From the NCBI GenBank assembly GCA_016711265.1, contig JADJTI010000006.1, positions 186,001-250,000 of the forward strand: 64,000 nt of DNA, given 5' to 3'. Below are positions 8,956 through 19,357 of this stretch, in pieces; within the stretch, counting starts at the first letter, position 1, and each line of letters opens with the position of its first letter. Origin of the DNA: Austwickia sp. (GTDB taxonomy: Bacteria; Actinomycetota; Actinomycetes; Actinomycetales; Dermatophilaceae). The position numbers and the translations under genes are program-made. The notes beneath the pieces are model-generated. The model saw only the letters and a program-made list of their open reading frames with translations, did no database searches and was not told where the DNA came from.

Positions 8956-10665
8956 TCAACCGGCGCGGTTGTAGATGACGTCGGCGATGTAGTTCATGTC
9001 GTCGAGCCAGCCGGCCTGGGCCGCCTGGACCGCCGCGATGGGCAGGCTCGCGAGGTAGCTCAGCGCCGGGTCGCCCGCAGGCACGGCGCCGGCAACCCAA
9101 CGGGTGCCGTCGGAGACGATCTTCTGGGCAGCCTCACGGGCGAAGGCCCGGGCCTGCGCCGCGGTGGCCTCGCCGTCGAAACGACGCGGCGTCTTGGGCC
9201 ACGGGGTGCCCTCGATCATCGCCGCGGCGCGCTGGGAGAAGACGCATGCCGTCTCCGCCCAGGCGATGAGCTCGCCGAGCCGGAACAGGATGTGCTGGTT
9301 GCGGGTGAGCTTCCCGATGCGGCAGGCCTCGAGGACCATGTTGAGCGACCGGGCGGCCAGTGCGGCGGCGTCGGCGCCGACATTGGGGTGCCGGGCGTGC
9401 AGCTGCTCGGAGGCGACCGCCATGTCCTCGTAGTAGCGGAACTTGTTCTTCAGGTGCAGCTGCCAACGGTCCCGCGCGATGGTCATCTCGCAGATCTCCG
9501 AGGTGCCCTCGTAGATCTCGGTGATCCGGACGTCACGCTTGATCTTCTCCACGACGTACGGGCGGGTGTAGCCGTATCCGCCGTGGGCCTGGATGGCGTC
9601 GTTGGCGGCCAGGTTGCCGAACACGGTCGCCATGTACTTGGCGATCGCTCCTTCGGTGTTCATCCCGCCCCCGGCACCCAGACCGGCGTCGATCTGGGTG
9701 GAGGTGTGCTCGATGAAGGAGCGCGCCGCCTCCAGGTGGACCACGTGCGGGATGATCAGCTTGTGGGTGTAGCCCTGCTTGTCCATCAGCAGGCCGCCGC
9801 CCTGCTCACGGTTCATGGAGTACTGGATCGCGCGGTCCAGGGCCTCCCATCCGCCGCCGAGACCGAACGCTGCGACCATCACCCGGGTGTACCCGAAGAC
9901 CTGCTGGGCCTGCCACAGGCCCTTGCCCTCTTCGGTTCCGATCAGCGCACCCGCCGGGATCTCGACGTCATCGAGGAAGAGCGCCGAGGTGTTCGACAGC
10001 CGCAGACCGTGCTTGTCCTCCGGCGGAGCCGACGTGAAGCCCGGCGTACCGCGGTCCACGACGAACCAGGACGGGCCGGCCTCGGTGCTGGCCAGGATGG
10101 TGGTGTAGTCGGCGATCGAGCCGTTGGAGATCCACTGCTTGCGGCCGTTGAGCTTGTAGCCGGTGGTGTTGCCCTCGTCGTCCTTGATCGGGGTCGCCGT
10201 GGTGGTCAACGCACCGAGGTCCGACCCGGCCTCTGGTTCGGTGGCACCGTAGGCGAAGACCACGCCACGCTCGGCGATGGCCCGAAGCCAGTTCTGCTTC
10301 TGCTCCTCGGTGGCGCCGACCACGATCGGGTCGCAGCCGAGGAAGGTGGCGAACACCGCGGTCGCCAGGCCGATGTCCTGGCGGGCCATGGCCTCACACA
10401 CGCGGTAGGCGTCCATCGCGCCGCCGCCCATGCCGCCGTACTCCTCCGGGATGAAGACCAGCTGCACACCGAGGATCTCGGGGTCGGACATACCGCGCAC
10501 GATGTCCTCGGGGCAGCGGTCCTCATGATCCAGTTCCAGCTGCAGCTCGGGGCTCAGCGCCTCGGCCACGAAGCCGTTGAGGGCTTCGATCATCAGGGTG
10601 AGGCTCTGTAGGTCGAGACCCTCGCCGCCAAAGTGGCTGACGGGGGCGGGCTCGGTCATCGTCAT
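8956..10665 (-). CDS. Acyl-CoA dehydrogenase (long form, 569 aa)
   Basis: FAD-dependent acyl-CoA dehydrogenase that would introduce an alpha,beta double bond into an acyl thioester and pass electrons to ETF. Visible: the FAD-binding middle region GATEPEAGSDLGAL followed by KQWISNG, and the C-terminal helical region with QAHGGYGYTRPYVVEK and IYEGTSEI, whose Glu sits at the usual catalytic-base position. At 569 residues it is longer than the ~380-residue short-chain enzymes; an extra helical domain follows residue ~400. Start ATG at 10665 has GAAGGA seven bases upstream and sits 15 nt after the EtfD stop. Being cotranscribed with ETF, its probable quinone-linked oxidase and the synthase suggests either beta-oxidation or desaturation of the synthase product; the second is inference. 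Confidence 0.93.
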   Translation of the reverse strand: MTMTEPAPVSHFGGEGLDLQSLTLMIEALNGFVAEALSPELQLELDHEDRCPEDIVRGMSDPEILGVQLVFIPEEYGGMGGGAMDAYRVCEAMARQDIGLATAVFATFLGCDPIVVGATEEQKQNWLRAIAERGVVFAYGATEPEAGSDLGALTTTATPIKDDEGNTTGYKLNGRKQWISNGSIADYTTILASTEAGPSWFVVDRGTPGFTSAPPEDKHGLRLSNTSALFLDDVEIPAGALIGTEEGKGLWQAQQVFGYTRVMVAAFGLGGGWEALDRAIQYSMNREQGGGLLMDKQGYTHKLIIPHVVHLEAARSFIEHTSTQIDAGLGAGGGMNTEGAIAKYMATVFGNLAANDAIQAHGGYGYTRPYVVEKIKRDVRITEIYEGTSEICEMTIARDRWQLHLKNKFRYYEDMAVASEQLHARHPNVGADAAALAARSLNMVLEACRIGKLTRNQHILFRLGELIAWAETACVFSQRAAAMIEGTPWPKTPRRFDGEATAAQARAFAREAAQKIVSDGTRWVAGAVPAGDPALSYLASLPIAAVQAAQAGWLDDMNYIADVIYNRAG

Positions 10666-10680
10666 GATGTGTCCTTCGTT

Positions 10681-12953
10681 TCAGGCGGTCGGGTCGGCGG
10701 GTGGCGTGGCTGAATCGGGGGCTTGATCGCGGGCGGCGGGGGCGGACCCTCCACCGACGGCGGCCGGCTGCGGCTTGACCGCGCGCAGCAGCACCTCGGC
10801 GATGTCGGTGACTTCGACGCCGGACACCGTGCCTTCCAGGGCGCGGGTGTTGACGCCATCACCGAGCATGGTGATGCAGAACGGGCAGGCGGCCGTGATC
10901 ATGTCGGGCTTGAGCGCGAGGGCTTCGTCGGTGCGTTCGATGTTGATGCGGCGGCCGATGTTCTCGTCCATCCACATCCGGGAACCACCGGCGCCACAGC
11001 AGAAGGACCGCTCCTTGGTGCGCTCCATCTCCACGATCCGGGTCCCCTTGACGGCGCTCAGCACCTCACGCGGCGGCGTGAAGATCCGGTTGTGCCGACC
11101 CAGGTAGCAGGGGTCGTGGTAGGTGATCGTCTGGTTGACCTCGGCGATGGGCACCAGTCGCTTCGACGCGAGCAGGTCGGCCAGCAGGCTGGCGTGGTGG
11201 ATCACCTCGTAGTGACCACCCACCTGCGGGTACTCATTCGCCAGCGCGTTGTAGCAGTGCGCGCAGGTGACGACGATCTTGGTGACCCCGGCCTCGTTGA
11301 GCGTCTCGACGTTCTGCTGGGCCAGCATCTGGAACAGGAACTCGTGGCCGATGCGGCGCGCGGCGTCGCCGGTGCAGGTCTCTGCCTCGCCGAGGATCAT
11401 GAACTCGACCCCCGCCTCGTGCAGCAGGGTCGCCACCGCGCGTGAGGTTTCCTGCGCCTTGTCGTCCAGCGCGCCGGCACAGCCGACCCAGAACAGGTAC
11501 TCGACGTCGTCGGGGATCTTGTCCTCGCCCTCGGCGCCGAACACCCGAACCTCGAAGTCGAGCGGCTCGGTCCATTCCATGCGCATCCTGGCGCCGCGAC
11601 CCCAGGGGTCACCAGCGTGCTCCAGGTTGTTCAGCATGACGCCGGCCTCCTCGGGGAAGGCCGATTCCACGAGGATCTGGTGGCGGCGCATGTTGACGAT
11701 GTGGTCAACGTGCTCGATGTCGACGGGGCACTGCTCCACGCACGCACCACACGTCGTACAGGACCAGAGCATGTCGAAGGGGAGGACACCTTCACCGTGC
11801 ACGCCGTGCCCGTCGACCTTGGCGGTCTCGTCGCCCTCGGGCCCGATCAGGGGTCGCTGCGCCTCCGCGCGGGCGGCTTCCGGGATGGCATCGAGGTTGG
11901 TCGGTTCGCCGTCCTCGCCCTTGGCGGCCAGGATGTACGGCGCCTTGTCCAGCGCATGGTCGCGCAGGGCCATGATCAGGATCTTGGGTGAGAGCGGCTT
12001 CTCGGTGTTCCAGGCCGGGCACTGGCTCTGACAGCGCCCGCACTCGGTGCACGTGCCGAAGTCGAGCAGGCCCTTCCAGGTGAAGTCCTCGACCTTGCCG
12101 ATACCCATCAGGTCGTCTTCGCCCGGATCTTCGAAGTCGACCTTCTTGCCCTCGGAGTAGACCGGCGGCACCGCGCCGAGCGCCCGTGGGCGCCGCGCGA
12201 AGGCGACGTTCGGCAGCGATAGGAAGATGTGCAGGTGCTTGCTGTGCATCACGAACACCGTGAAGCCGAGCAGCACCGCCAGCGCAAGCAGGAGGAAGAC
12301 CGTCCGAGGATTTCGTTGACGTGCAGCCCCAGCGGCGCCAGCAGACTGGCGATGCCCTGCGAGGCGAAGGCGCCACGAAGGAACGCCAGATGAGTCGCGC
12401 CAGGGGCGTTGACTTCCTGGGCGTTGATCTGAGCACCGCGGGCCAGCAGCAGGGTCCAGACCACGTTGAAGATCATGAACAGCGTGAACCACGCCGGGCC
12501 CAGGTGAGAGCCGAAGAAGCGGGACTTGCGCCCCTTGTCCTTGGGCTGTTCGCGCAGACGAATGATCACGAAGGCCGCGATAGCACTGACACAGAGCAAC
12601 GCGAACAGGTCTTCGAAGAAGCCCAAGATCGGGTAGTTCCCGATGATCGGGATGTGGAACCGGGAATCGAAGAGCGTGGCGAAGCCCTCGATCACCGTGA
12701 GCAACAGGACGACGAAGCCCCAGAACACCGCGAAGTGCGCAAGGCCGGGGCCGGTCCAGCGCAAGAGCTTGCGCTGGCCGGCCACCTCGGAGAGTTCAGC
12801 CTTGGCGACCTCTCCGGCGCTCACCTTCCGGTCCGGCTCCATCGGCTGGCCGGAGGCACCGAGGCGGTAGAGAAACAGACCTCGACGACCGGCGATGCCC
12901 AGACACACCACGGTCATCAGGAGACCGAGGATCAACCGGGTCCAGAACAGCAT
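10681..12953 (-). CDS. EtfD-like membrane (Fe-S) oxidoreductase, frameshifted
   Basis: Integral-membrane iron-sulfur protein resembling the mycobacterial ETF-linked protein EtfD and heterodisulfide-reductase-type oxidoreductases, expected to move electrons from reduced ETF to the quinone pool. The N-terminal ~230 residues hold about five hydrophobic helices (MLFWTRLILGLL onward). After the break come two ferredoxin motifs, CTECGRCQSQCP and CTTCGACVEQCP, then two cysteine-rich CCG-type domains (VGCAG, CAHCYNAL, DPCYLGRH, CCGAGG, CPFC). Reading frame changes near 12300, between HVNEILG and VFLLLALAV; one missing base restores a continuous ~757-residue protein. Start ATG at 12953 has GGGAGG upstream. 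Whether the frameshift is real or an error cannot be decided here. Confidence 0.87.
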
Positions 12954-13023
12954 TCAGCTGCCTCCCTTGGTTTGACGATGAGGGGTGAGACGCTCGGAGC
13001 GGTGCGAACAGTTCAGGGTGCGA

Positions 13024-13985
13024 TCACGCCTTGCGACGCTTGACCTCGTCGGTCAGCGCCGGCAGCACCTTGTGCAGGTCGCCCACCACGCCGTAGTCGG
13101 CGATCTTGAAGATGGGTGCCTTGGGGTCCTTGTTGACCACCACGATGGTCTTGCTGGACTGCATACCGGCCCGGTGCTGGATGGCTCCGGAGACGCCGGC
13201 CGCCAGGTACAGCGCGGGGGCGACGGTCTTGCCGGTCTGGCCAACCTGCAGGTCGTGCGGTGCCCAGTGCTGGTCGGTGACCGCACGGGTAGCGCCCACC
13301 GCAGCACCCATGGCGTCAGCGAGGTCCTCGATGACGCTGAAGCCTTCCTGGGTGCCGACGCCGAGACCACCGGAGATCACCTGAGCGGCCTCGGTCAGGT
13401 CCGGGCGGCCGGTGGAGACCTTCGGGGAGCGCGAGTTCACCTTGGTGCCCTTGGCGGCGTCGTCGAGGGCAAGGTCGACCTGCTCGACTGCGGCGGCTCC
13501 GGCCTGGGCTCGGCGCCGATCGCGTTCGGGCGGACGGTCACGACCGGGGTGCCCTTGACTGCCTGGCTGGTCGCCACGAACTGTCCGGAGACGACCGACT
13601 GGGTGACCTGGACGTTGCCGCCCTCGGTGGTCACGTCGATGGCGTCGGTGAGGATGGCCGACCCGAGGCGGACCGCGACGCGAGCCGCGATGTCTTTGCC
13701 CTCAGGACCGGAGGTGACCAGGATCGCCACCGGGTTGGCCGACGTGGCGATCTGGACCAGAGCCTCCGCCTTGGGCTGGGACAAGTAGTCCTGCACCGCG
13801 GAGTCGGAGACGACGTACACCTTCTGGGCGCCGTATTCGGCGAGCGAGGCGATGACACCGTCGTCGGCGGCACCGAACAGGACCGCGCTGGGCTCCCCGA
13901 GGCGGGAAGCGGCGGTCAACAGCTCCAGCGTGGGCTTACGGACGCCGGCTGGGGTGGTCTCGGCGAGAACGAGAACTTCAGACAC
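13024..13985 (-). CDS. etfA: Electron transfer flavoprotein alpha subunit, frameshifted
   Basis: Alpha subunit of the heterodimeric FAD/AMP electron carrier that accepts electrons from acyl-CoA dehydrogenases. The N-terminal domain starts SEVLVLAET; the C-terminal FAD domain has STGRPDLTEAAQVISGGLGVG, SGAIQHRAGMQ, and ends near residue 320. The frame breaks near 13508: IGAE should continue into AQAGAAAVEQVDLAL, which sits in another frame. A lost G in GAGGCCCAG would explain it. GTG at 13985 is preferred because AAGGAG lies seven bases upstream, while the earlier TTG is too close to it. The gene follows etfB by 26 nt. Confidence 0.92.
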
Positions 13986-14011
13986 GCTCAAACTCCTTGG
14001 GTCTTTGGGGT

Positions 14012-14791
14012 TCAGATGAAGCCGCGGCCGGCCAGGAACTCGGCGAGCTGTGCTGCACCTTCGCCCTCGTCGTTGACGATCGTGCCGGCCTCACGGGCCG
14101 GGGCGGGTGCCAAGGAGACGACCTTGGTGGTGGCGCCGGCGGTGCCGACGCTGGAAGCGTCCACACCGATGTCGGCCAGCGACATGGTCGCGATCGGCTT
14201 CTTCTTGCTCGCCATGATCGCCTTGAAGGCGGGGTAGCGAGCCTCGGGGGTCCGGTCGGTGACCGAGACCAGGGCCGGCAGCGAGGTGCTGGCCTCTTCG
14301 GTGGCGGTGTCGCCATCGCGGCGGATGGTGACCGTGGTGCCGTCGATCGAGAGCTCACCGGCGAACGTGGCGGTGTTGATACCCAGCCGGTCGGCGACCA
14401 TGGTCGGTACGACGGACATCTCACCGTCCGTCGAGGAGAACCCGGTCAGGACCAAGTCGTAGCCGACCTTCTCCAGCGCCTTGGCCAGCACCAGCGAGGT
14501 GCCGATGGCGCAGCTGCCGTGGATGGCGGGGTCGGTGACGTGGACGGCGGAGTCCCCGCCGATGGCCAGGGCCTTGCGGAGGGCGTCCGTAGCCTTCGCG
14601 GGGCCGACGCACAGGTAGACGATCTCGGCGTCGAGTCCGCCCTCCTTCAGGCGGACGGCCTGCTCGACGGCGTACTCATCCAGTTCGGAGAGCCGACCCT
14701 CGACGGCATCGCGGTTCAGTGTGAGGTCCGGGGAGAAGGACCAACTGGCCGTGGGCTCGGGGACGTACTTGACCAACACGACGATCTTCAT
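14012..14791 (-). CDS. etfB: Electron transfer flavoprotein beta subunit
   Basis: Beta subunit of ETF, 259 residues, intact. It begins MKIVVLVKYVPEP, the standard N-terminus, and contains the AMP-binding region with SLVLAKALEKVGYDLVLTGFSSTDG and the RYPAFKAIMASKKK segment typical of EtfB, near the residues known in the family to contact acyl-CoA dehydrogenases. It is the first gene of the minus-strand run etfB-etfA-etfD-like-acyl-CoA dehydrogenase-synthase. GAGG lies about nine bases before the ATG. The promoter should be in the 570-bp region to its right. Confidence 0.95.
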   Translation of the reverse strand: MKIVVLVKYVPEPTASWSFSPDLTLNRDAVEGRLSELDEYAVEQAVRLKEGGLDAEIVYLCVGPAKATDALRKALAIGGDSAVHVTDPAIHGSCAIGTSLVLAKALEKVGYDLVLTGFSSTDGEMSVVPTMVADRLGINTATFAGELSIDGTTVTIRRDGDTATEEASTSLPALVSVTDRTPEARYPAFKAIMASKKKPIATMSLADIGVDASSVGTAGATTKVVSLAPAPAREAGTIVNDEGEGAAQLAEFLAGRGFI

Positions 14792-15363
14792 GCGTGATTG
14801 CCTCTTCAGTCATGAATAGGGGCGTACGGGCTGCACGCTAATGCCGCTGGTGACACTGCCAACAGGCGCGTCCCATGATCAGGACAGACCCACGTCCCGG
14901 TGGTCCGGAACGTGGCAAGCGCACGACACAACGATGTGCCGTCTAACGTGCCTGGTCAGGGACTATATGTGGTCCGGGTCACCCCTGGCTACCTACCGGT
15001 AGGAGGATGGCCCAAGAGGCTCCGCATGACGTCCACATACTGGACGGTAGGGACGTTTTTGCTGTTCACCCACAGGCGCCACCCGTCGGGTTTGCCAATT
15101 CTTTAACATTTTTACTCTTCCTTTACCCTACCCTCACATGCCCCTGATCGTGGGGGCGCGGGGCAAGGGACCAAGGTCCCGAACATCGGCGGTTTGGGCC
15201 ACATTCGACCTGGCCCGAGCGGGGCCGGTCGCCCCCTCATCGCCGCACACGCCGCGCAGAGCGCCTGTGCCGCACGCAGCTTCACCCGAGACATTGCCGA
15301 GGCCATTGACGTTTCCGTAAGTTGCTGACCATCCGACCGCGAGGTGACTCGCGATCAACGAGC
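14792..15363. promoter_or_regulatory. Divergent intergenic region between etfB and the CoA-transferase gene
   Basis: No convincing coding sequence in 572 bp, which must hold promoters for both divergent units. A perfect 12-bp palindrome, CCTACCGGTAGG, lies at 14992-15003; its TACC-GGTA shape resembles TetR-family operators (inference). An AT-rich stretch at 15095-15130 stands out against the high-GC background and may hold promoter elements. No riboswitch is recognised. Confidence 0.5.
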
Positions 15364-16668
15364 ATGCACGGAGATGTCACGACGCTGGCTGACACCAACG
15401 AGTACAAGAACAAGCTGCGGAGCGCCGAGGACGCGGTAGGCCTGATCAAGGACGGCGACCACGTGGTCACCCCCACGGGTGTGGGGCAACCACCGACGCT
15501 GCTCAAGGCCCTGTCCGACCGCCGCCGCGAGTTCCACAACGTCACGGTCAACGGGATCCTGACGATGGTTCCGCTGGACTACTACGACGACCACGACACC
15601 CAGGAGAACGTGCGGCATCAGTCGTTCTTCCTCGGCGGGTTCTCCCGCCCTGGCGCTCAGGGGGGCTGGATCGACTACGTGCCGGCGAACTACTCCGAGC
15701 TCGGGTGGATGCTGCGTAACGGCGAGATGCCCTGCGACACCGTCATGACGATGGCCTCGGCGATGGACGACCACGGCTACTTCTCGATCTCGCTGGCGGC
15801 CGACTACACGATGGGCGCCATCGATCGGGCTCGCACGGTGATCCTCGAGGTCAACCCCAACGTGCCCTTCGCTTTCGGCAACAATCACGTGCACATCTCG
15901 CAGGTCACCGCCGTGGTCGAGGACGACCGGCCGGTACAGGAGGTAGGCCTGCCGCAGATCGGTGACGTGGAGAAGGCGATCGGTCAGTACGTCGCGGACA
16001 TGATCCCCGACGGAGCCAACCTGCAGATCGGGTTCGGCAGCATCCCCGACGCGGTGGTCATGCAGTTGCTGAACAAGCGCGACCTGGGCGTGCACACCGA
16101 GATGATGGGGGACGGCATCCTCTCCCTCATCGAGGCCGGGGTCGTCACCAACCTCAAGAAGAACTTCATGCCAGGCCGGATGTCGGGGACGTTCGCCCTG
16201 GGCAGCAAGAAGCTCTATGAGTGGATGCACCTCAACCGCACGATGGAGATCCACCCCGTCGACTGGAACAACGACCCGTGGATCGCTTCCCGCAACGACA
16301 ACCTGCACACCATCAACGGCACCATCGAAATCGACTTCATGGGCCAGTGCTGCTCGGAGAGCCTGGGCGCCAAGCCCTTCTCGGGAACCGGCGGGCAGAC
16401 CGACTTCGTCCGCGCCGGGAACCGATCCGCGGGCGGCAAGTCCTTCATCGTGCTGCCCTCCACCGCCAAGAACGGCACGATCTCCCGGATCCGCCCGACG
16501 CTGGCTCCCGGCGCCCACGTCACCACGAGCAAGAACGACGTGAACTACGTCGTCACCGAGTACGGCGCGGCGCAGCTGCGCGGAAAGTCGAACCGGGAGC
16601 GGGCCCGCTCGCTCATCAAGATCGCCCACCCGGACTTCCGTGAGGAGCTGATGGACGAGGCTCGCTGA
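15364..16668 (+). CDS. Acetyl-CoA hydrolase/CoA-transferase family protein
   Basis: Family I CoA-transferase of the butyryl-CoA:acetate / 4-hydroxybutyrate CoA-transferase type, about 434 residues, exchanging CoA between carboxylic acids. Visible: an N-terminal domain with GDHVVTPTGVGQPPTLLKAL, the middle NLQIGFGSIPDAV segment, and the C-terminal GTGGQTDFVRAG loop and RPTLAPGAHVTTSKNDV that mark this family. ATG at 15364 is preferred; an in-frame TTG at 15322 would add 14 unconserved residues. A GAGGTG lies further upstream, so the start is not firm. Substrate is not determinable. Gene is intact, unlike its right-hand neighbours. Confidence 0.88.
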   Translation: MHGDVTTLADTNEYKNKLRSAEDAVGLIKDGDHVVTPTGVGQPPTLLKALSDRRREFHNVTVNGILTMVPLDYYDDHDTQENVRHQSFFLGGFSRPGAQGGWIDYVPANYSELGWMLRNGEMPCDTVMTMASAMDDHGYFSISLAADYTMGAIDRARTVILEVNPNVPFAFGNNHVHISQVTAVVEDDRPVQEVGLPQIGDVEKAIGQYVADMIPDGANLQIGFGSIPDAVVMQLLNKRDLGVHTEMMGDGILSLIEAGVVTNLKKNFMPGRMSGTFALGSKKLYEWMHLNRTMEIHPVDWNNDPWIASRNDNLHTINGTIEIDFMGQCCSESLGAKPFSGTGGQTDFVRAGNRSAGGKSFIVLPSTAKNGTISRIRPTLAPGAHVTTSKNDVNYVVTEYGAAQLRGKSNRERARSLIKIAHPDFREELMDEAR

Positions 16669-16728
16669 CTGCACTTCCTGTAGCCGGGGCACCCGCCCAC
16701 CGGGCAGGATCCATGACACGACCCGGAA

Positions 16729-16756
16729 CGCCGCGCTCGCAGTGCCGAGCGCGGCG
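16729..16756 (+). terminator. Hairpin downstream of the CoA-transferase gene
   Basis: An 11-bp perfect stem (CGCCGCGCTCG paired with CGAGCGCGGCG) with a six-base loop, 60 bp after the stop codon. There is no T-run, as in many high-GC actinobacterial terminators, so function as a terminator is inferred from position and stem strength. Confidence 0.55.
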
Positions 16757-16871
16757 CCTGCGTCCGATCCAGCCGACGGTGCGGGCGGATCGTGGGGCAG
16801 ACCGGTGGTGACCGGTACGCCGCACCGCACGAGTGTCGCGACGAGGAAGGGGCCGGGGCGTCGCCAGCAGC

Positions 16872-16915
16872 TCGTGGGCGGTGTCGTGGGCGGTGTCGTG
16901 GGCGGAGTCGTGGGG
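16872..16915. repeat. 12-bp tandem repeat, about 3.7 copies
   Basis: TCGTGGGCGGTG repeated three times (last full copy with GA in place of GT) followed by a partial copy. It lies just past the 3' end of the convergent small membrane-protein gene. No function recognised. Confidence 0.7.
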
Positions 16916-16920
16916 TCGGG

Positions 16921-17306
16921 TCAGAGGGTGGCCGCACCCGACATGGACGTGACCACCTGGTAGGCCAGCATCAGCAACAGCACCGGGACGGTGAACAGCA
17001 CGTAGGCCATGCTGGTCAGGCTCCAGAACTCGGCGGTGTCGCGCCGCTGGCCGTCGGGGGTGCCGACGAAGCGGTATGCCGCCCGACGGAACCTCAGGTC
17101 GATCAGCAGGGCGATCCCGCCGAGGGCGAACCCGATGGCCCCGGGAACCCCGGGGACCATGATGGACAGCGCGGACAGCATCAGGACACCCAGGACAGCC
17201 GGGCGCATCCGCTCGGCACGCTCGAAGGTCTCGACGGCGCACCGACCAGGGGCACGTTCTGCCTGACGGGGGTCCGCATCTCGTCCCGCCCACCCGTTGT
17301 GGCCAT
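16921..17306 (-). CDS. Small membrane protein of unknown function, probably frameshifted
   Basis: I do not recognise the family. A textbook Shine-Dalgarno AGGAGG at 17312-17317 is followed five bases later by ATG (MATTGGRDEMRTPVRQNVPL), but that frame closes after ~42 codons without membrane segments. A one-base shift near 17236 joins it to VETFERAERMRPAVLGVL and two hydrophobic stretches, IMVPGVPGAIGFALGGIALL and AYVLFTVPVLLLMLAY, giving ~128 residues with two or three membrane spans. The coupling of strong ribosome site to a hydrophobic C-terminus argues for a single broken gene. It is divergent from the acyl-CoA ligase. Confidence 0.6.
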
Positions 17307-17645
17307 GGTTTCCTCCTGAAAGGGGTCTCGGTCCACTTGTCGGCCGCAAATGCTCTGTCCTGAATGCCAATTGCGACCGACTTCGGTTCGCCGACCGGAC
17401 ACCACGCGCGGGCACGCTGTGCACCGTCGGCCACCACACGCCGTACCGGAGCGCTTTTTGTATCGACGAGCAATCTCAACGACGCCGCGCCGTGACCGCC
17501 TCCGCGGCGGCACCGGCCAAGCGGTGGCAGGGTCGGTTCATCGCAACAAACGGCCGTCCGTCGAAGCCGTCGGTACACCGCTTGCACGTCACTCGAGCAA
17601 CGCGATTGGCTCCGCCGTAGCACCCGCCGACGAAAGGCACCACGC
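17307..17645. other. Divergent intergenic region, no gene seen
   Basis: 339 bp between the small membrane-protein gene (leftward) and the acyl-CoA ligase gene (rightward). Open frames through it lack ribosome sites and family similarity. It should contain two promoters, but I could not assign -35/-10 boxes with confidence. Confidence 0.5.
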
Positions 17646-19290
17646 ATGTCAACGACGACCCCTCTGTCCACGGAGCTCGCACGCTGTCGGCCCCACCGAG
17701 CCTGCCCTGCTCATCGAGACCATCGGCGCCAACCCGAGGCCACCGTCGCCAGGTTCGGGGGACCGCGAGGCCATGGTGGATTGCACCCAAGGGCGTCGCT
17801 GGACGTACACCGAGTTCCTCCAGGAGGTGCACACCTTCGCCCGCGGCCTGATGGCCATCGGTGTTCAGCGCGGCGACCGCGTCGGCATCTGGGCGCCGAA
17901 CTGCTCGGAGTGGACGATCCTGCAGTACGCCAGCGCCTCCATGGGCGCCATCCTGGTGACCATCAACCCCGCGTACCGGACCCACGAGCTGGAGTACGTC
18001 CTCAAGCAGTCGAGCATCTCCACGCTGGTCGCCGCGCCGAGTTTCAAGACCAGTGACTACGTGAAGATGATCCAGGAAGTGCAGGATGGCGGGAACTGCA
18101 CCGACCTGGAGCGGGTCATCATCATCGGGCAGCAAAGCTGGGATGATGTCGCGGCCGCAGCCCCGCAGGTGTCCCAGGAGGAGCTGGCCGAGAGGATGGC
18201 CAGCCTTGACCCGCACGAGGCCATCAACATCCAGTACACCTCAGGCACCACCGGCTTCCCCAAGGGCGCCACCCTGAGCCACGTCAACATCCTCAACAAC
18301 GGGTTCTACGTCGGGGAGATCTGCCGCTACACCGAAGAGGACCGGATCTGCATTCCGGTGCCCTTCTACCACTGCTTCGGCATGGTCATGGGCAACCTCG
18401 CGGCCACCAGCCACGGATCGGCGATGATCATCCCCGCACCCGGCTTCGACCCGGCGTTGACGCTGAAGGCTGTCTCGGAAGAGAAGTGCACCAGCTTGTA
18501 CGGCGTCCCCACGATGTTCATCGCCGAGTGGGCGTTGCCGAACTTCGATGAGTACGACCTGGCCAGCCTGCGCACCGGCATCATGGCCGGTTCGCCCTGT
18601 CCCGCCGAGATGATGAAGAAGCTGATCGCCGCGGGCATCGAAGAAATCACCATCTGCTACGGCATGACCGAAACCTCGCCGGTGTCCACCCAGACGCGCA
18701 CCGATGACGACTTCGAGCACAAGGTCAACACGGTCGGCCGGGTGAACCACCAGCTGGAGATCAAGGTCGTGGACCCGGCCACCGGCGAAACCGTGCCCGC
18801 GGCACGGCTGGCGAGTTCTGCACCAAGGGTTACCCGGTGATGCTCGGCTACTGGGAGCAGCCGGACAAGACGGCCGAAGTCATCCAGGACGGCTGGATGC
18901 GCACCGGTGACCTGGCCGTCATGGACCCCGACGGCTACGTGCGGATCACCGGCCGGATCAAGGACATGGTCATTCGCGGCGGGGAGAACATCTACCCCGC
19001 GAGATCGAGGAGTTCCTCTACACCCACCCGGACATCGTGGACGCCCAGGTCGTGGGGTGCCGGACGCCAAGTACGGCGAGGAGCTGTGCGCCTGGATCCA
19101 GCTTCGGCCCGGCGCGGAGCCGCTGGATGCGGCGGCCATCCGCGAGTTCGCCACCGGCAAGCTCGCGCACTACAAGATCCCCCGGTACGTCGAGCTGGTC
19201 AACGAGTTCCCGATGACCATCACCGGCAAGATCCGCAAGGTCGAGATCCGCGAACAGGCCATCAAGCACCTGGGCCTCCAGCCGAGCTGA
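17646..19290 (+). pseudogene. AMP-dependent acyl-CoA synthetase (fatty-acid--CoA ligase), multiply frameshifted
   Basis: ANL-superfamily ligase that would activate a fatty acid to acyl-AMP and then acyl-CoA. Recognisable in three frames: MSTTTPLSTELA at the start; GPTEPALLIETIGAN; the long intact core with YTSGTTGFPKGATLSH (P-loop), PFYHCFGMVMGN, CYGMTETSP; GEFCTKGYPVMLGYWE with TGDLAVMDPDGY and GRIKDMVIRGGENIYP; and the C-terminal lid ending FPMTITGKIRKVEIRE, whose Lys is the adenylation lysine. Breaks lie near 17680, 17735, 17757, 18805, 19002 and 19053, mostly one-base losses in C or G runs. All motifs are kept, so sequence error is as likely as decay. GAAAGG lies upstream of ATG 17646. 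Confidence 0.85.
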
Positions 19291-19357
19291 GGCGCCGCGG
19301 CGGGTGTGGTTCCGGGACCACCCGCGAACCGCACCCGCTGCGACGTACGATCGATGC

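Noticed and set aside
15355..16830. 491-codon minus-strand frame opposite the CoA-transferase
   Set aside because: The plus strand encodes a recognisable CoA-transferase; the antisense frame has no motif.
17646..19290. Ligase as a confidently decayed pseudogene
   Set aside because: All functional motifs survive and indels sit in homopolymers like those of neighbouring genes, so sequence error is at least as likely; kept only as a provisional pseudogene call.
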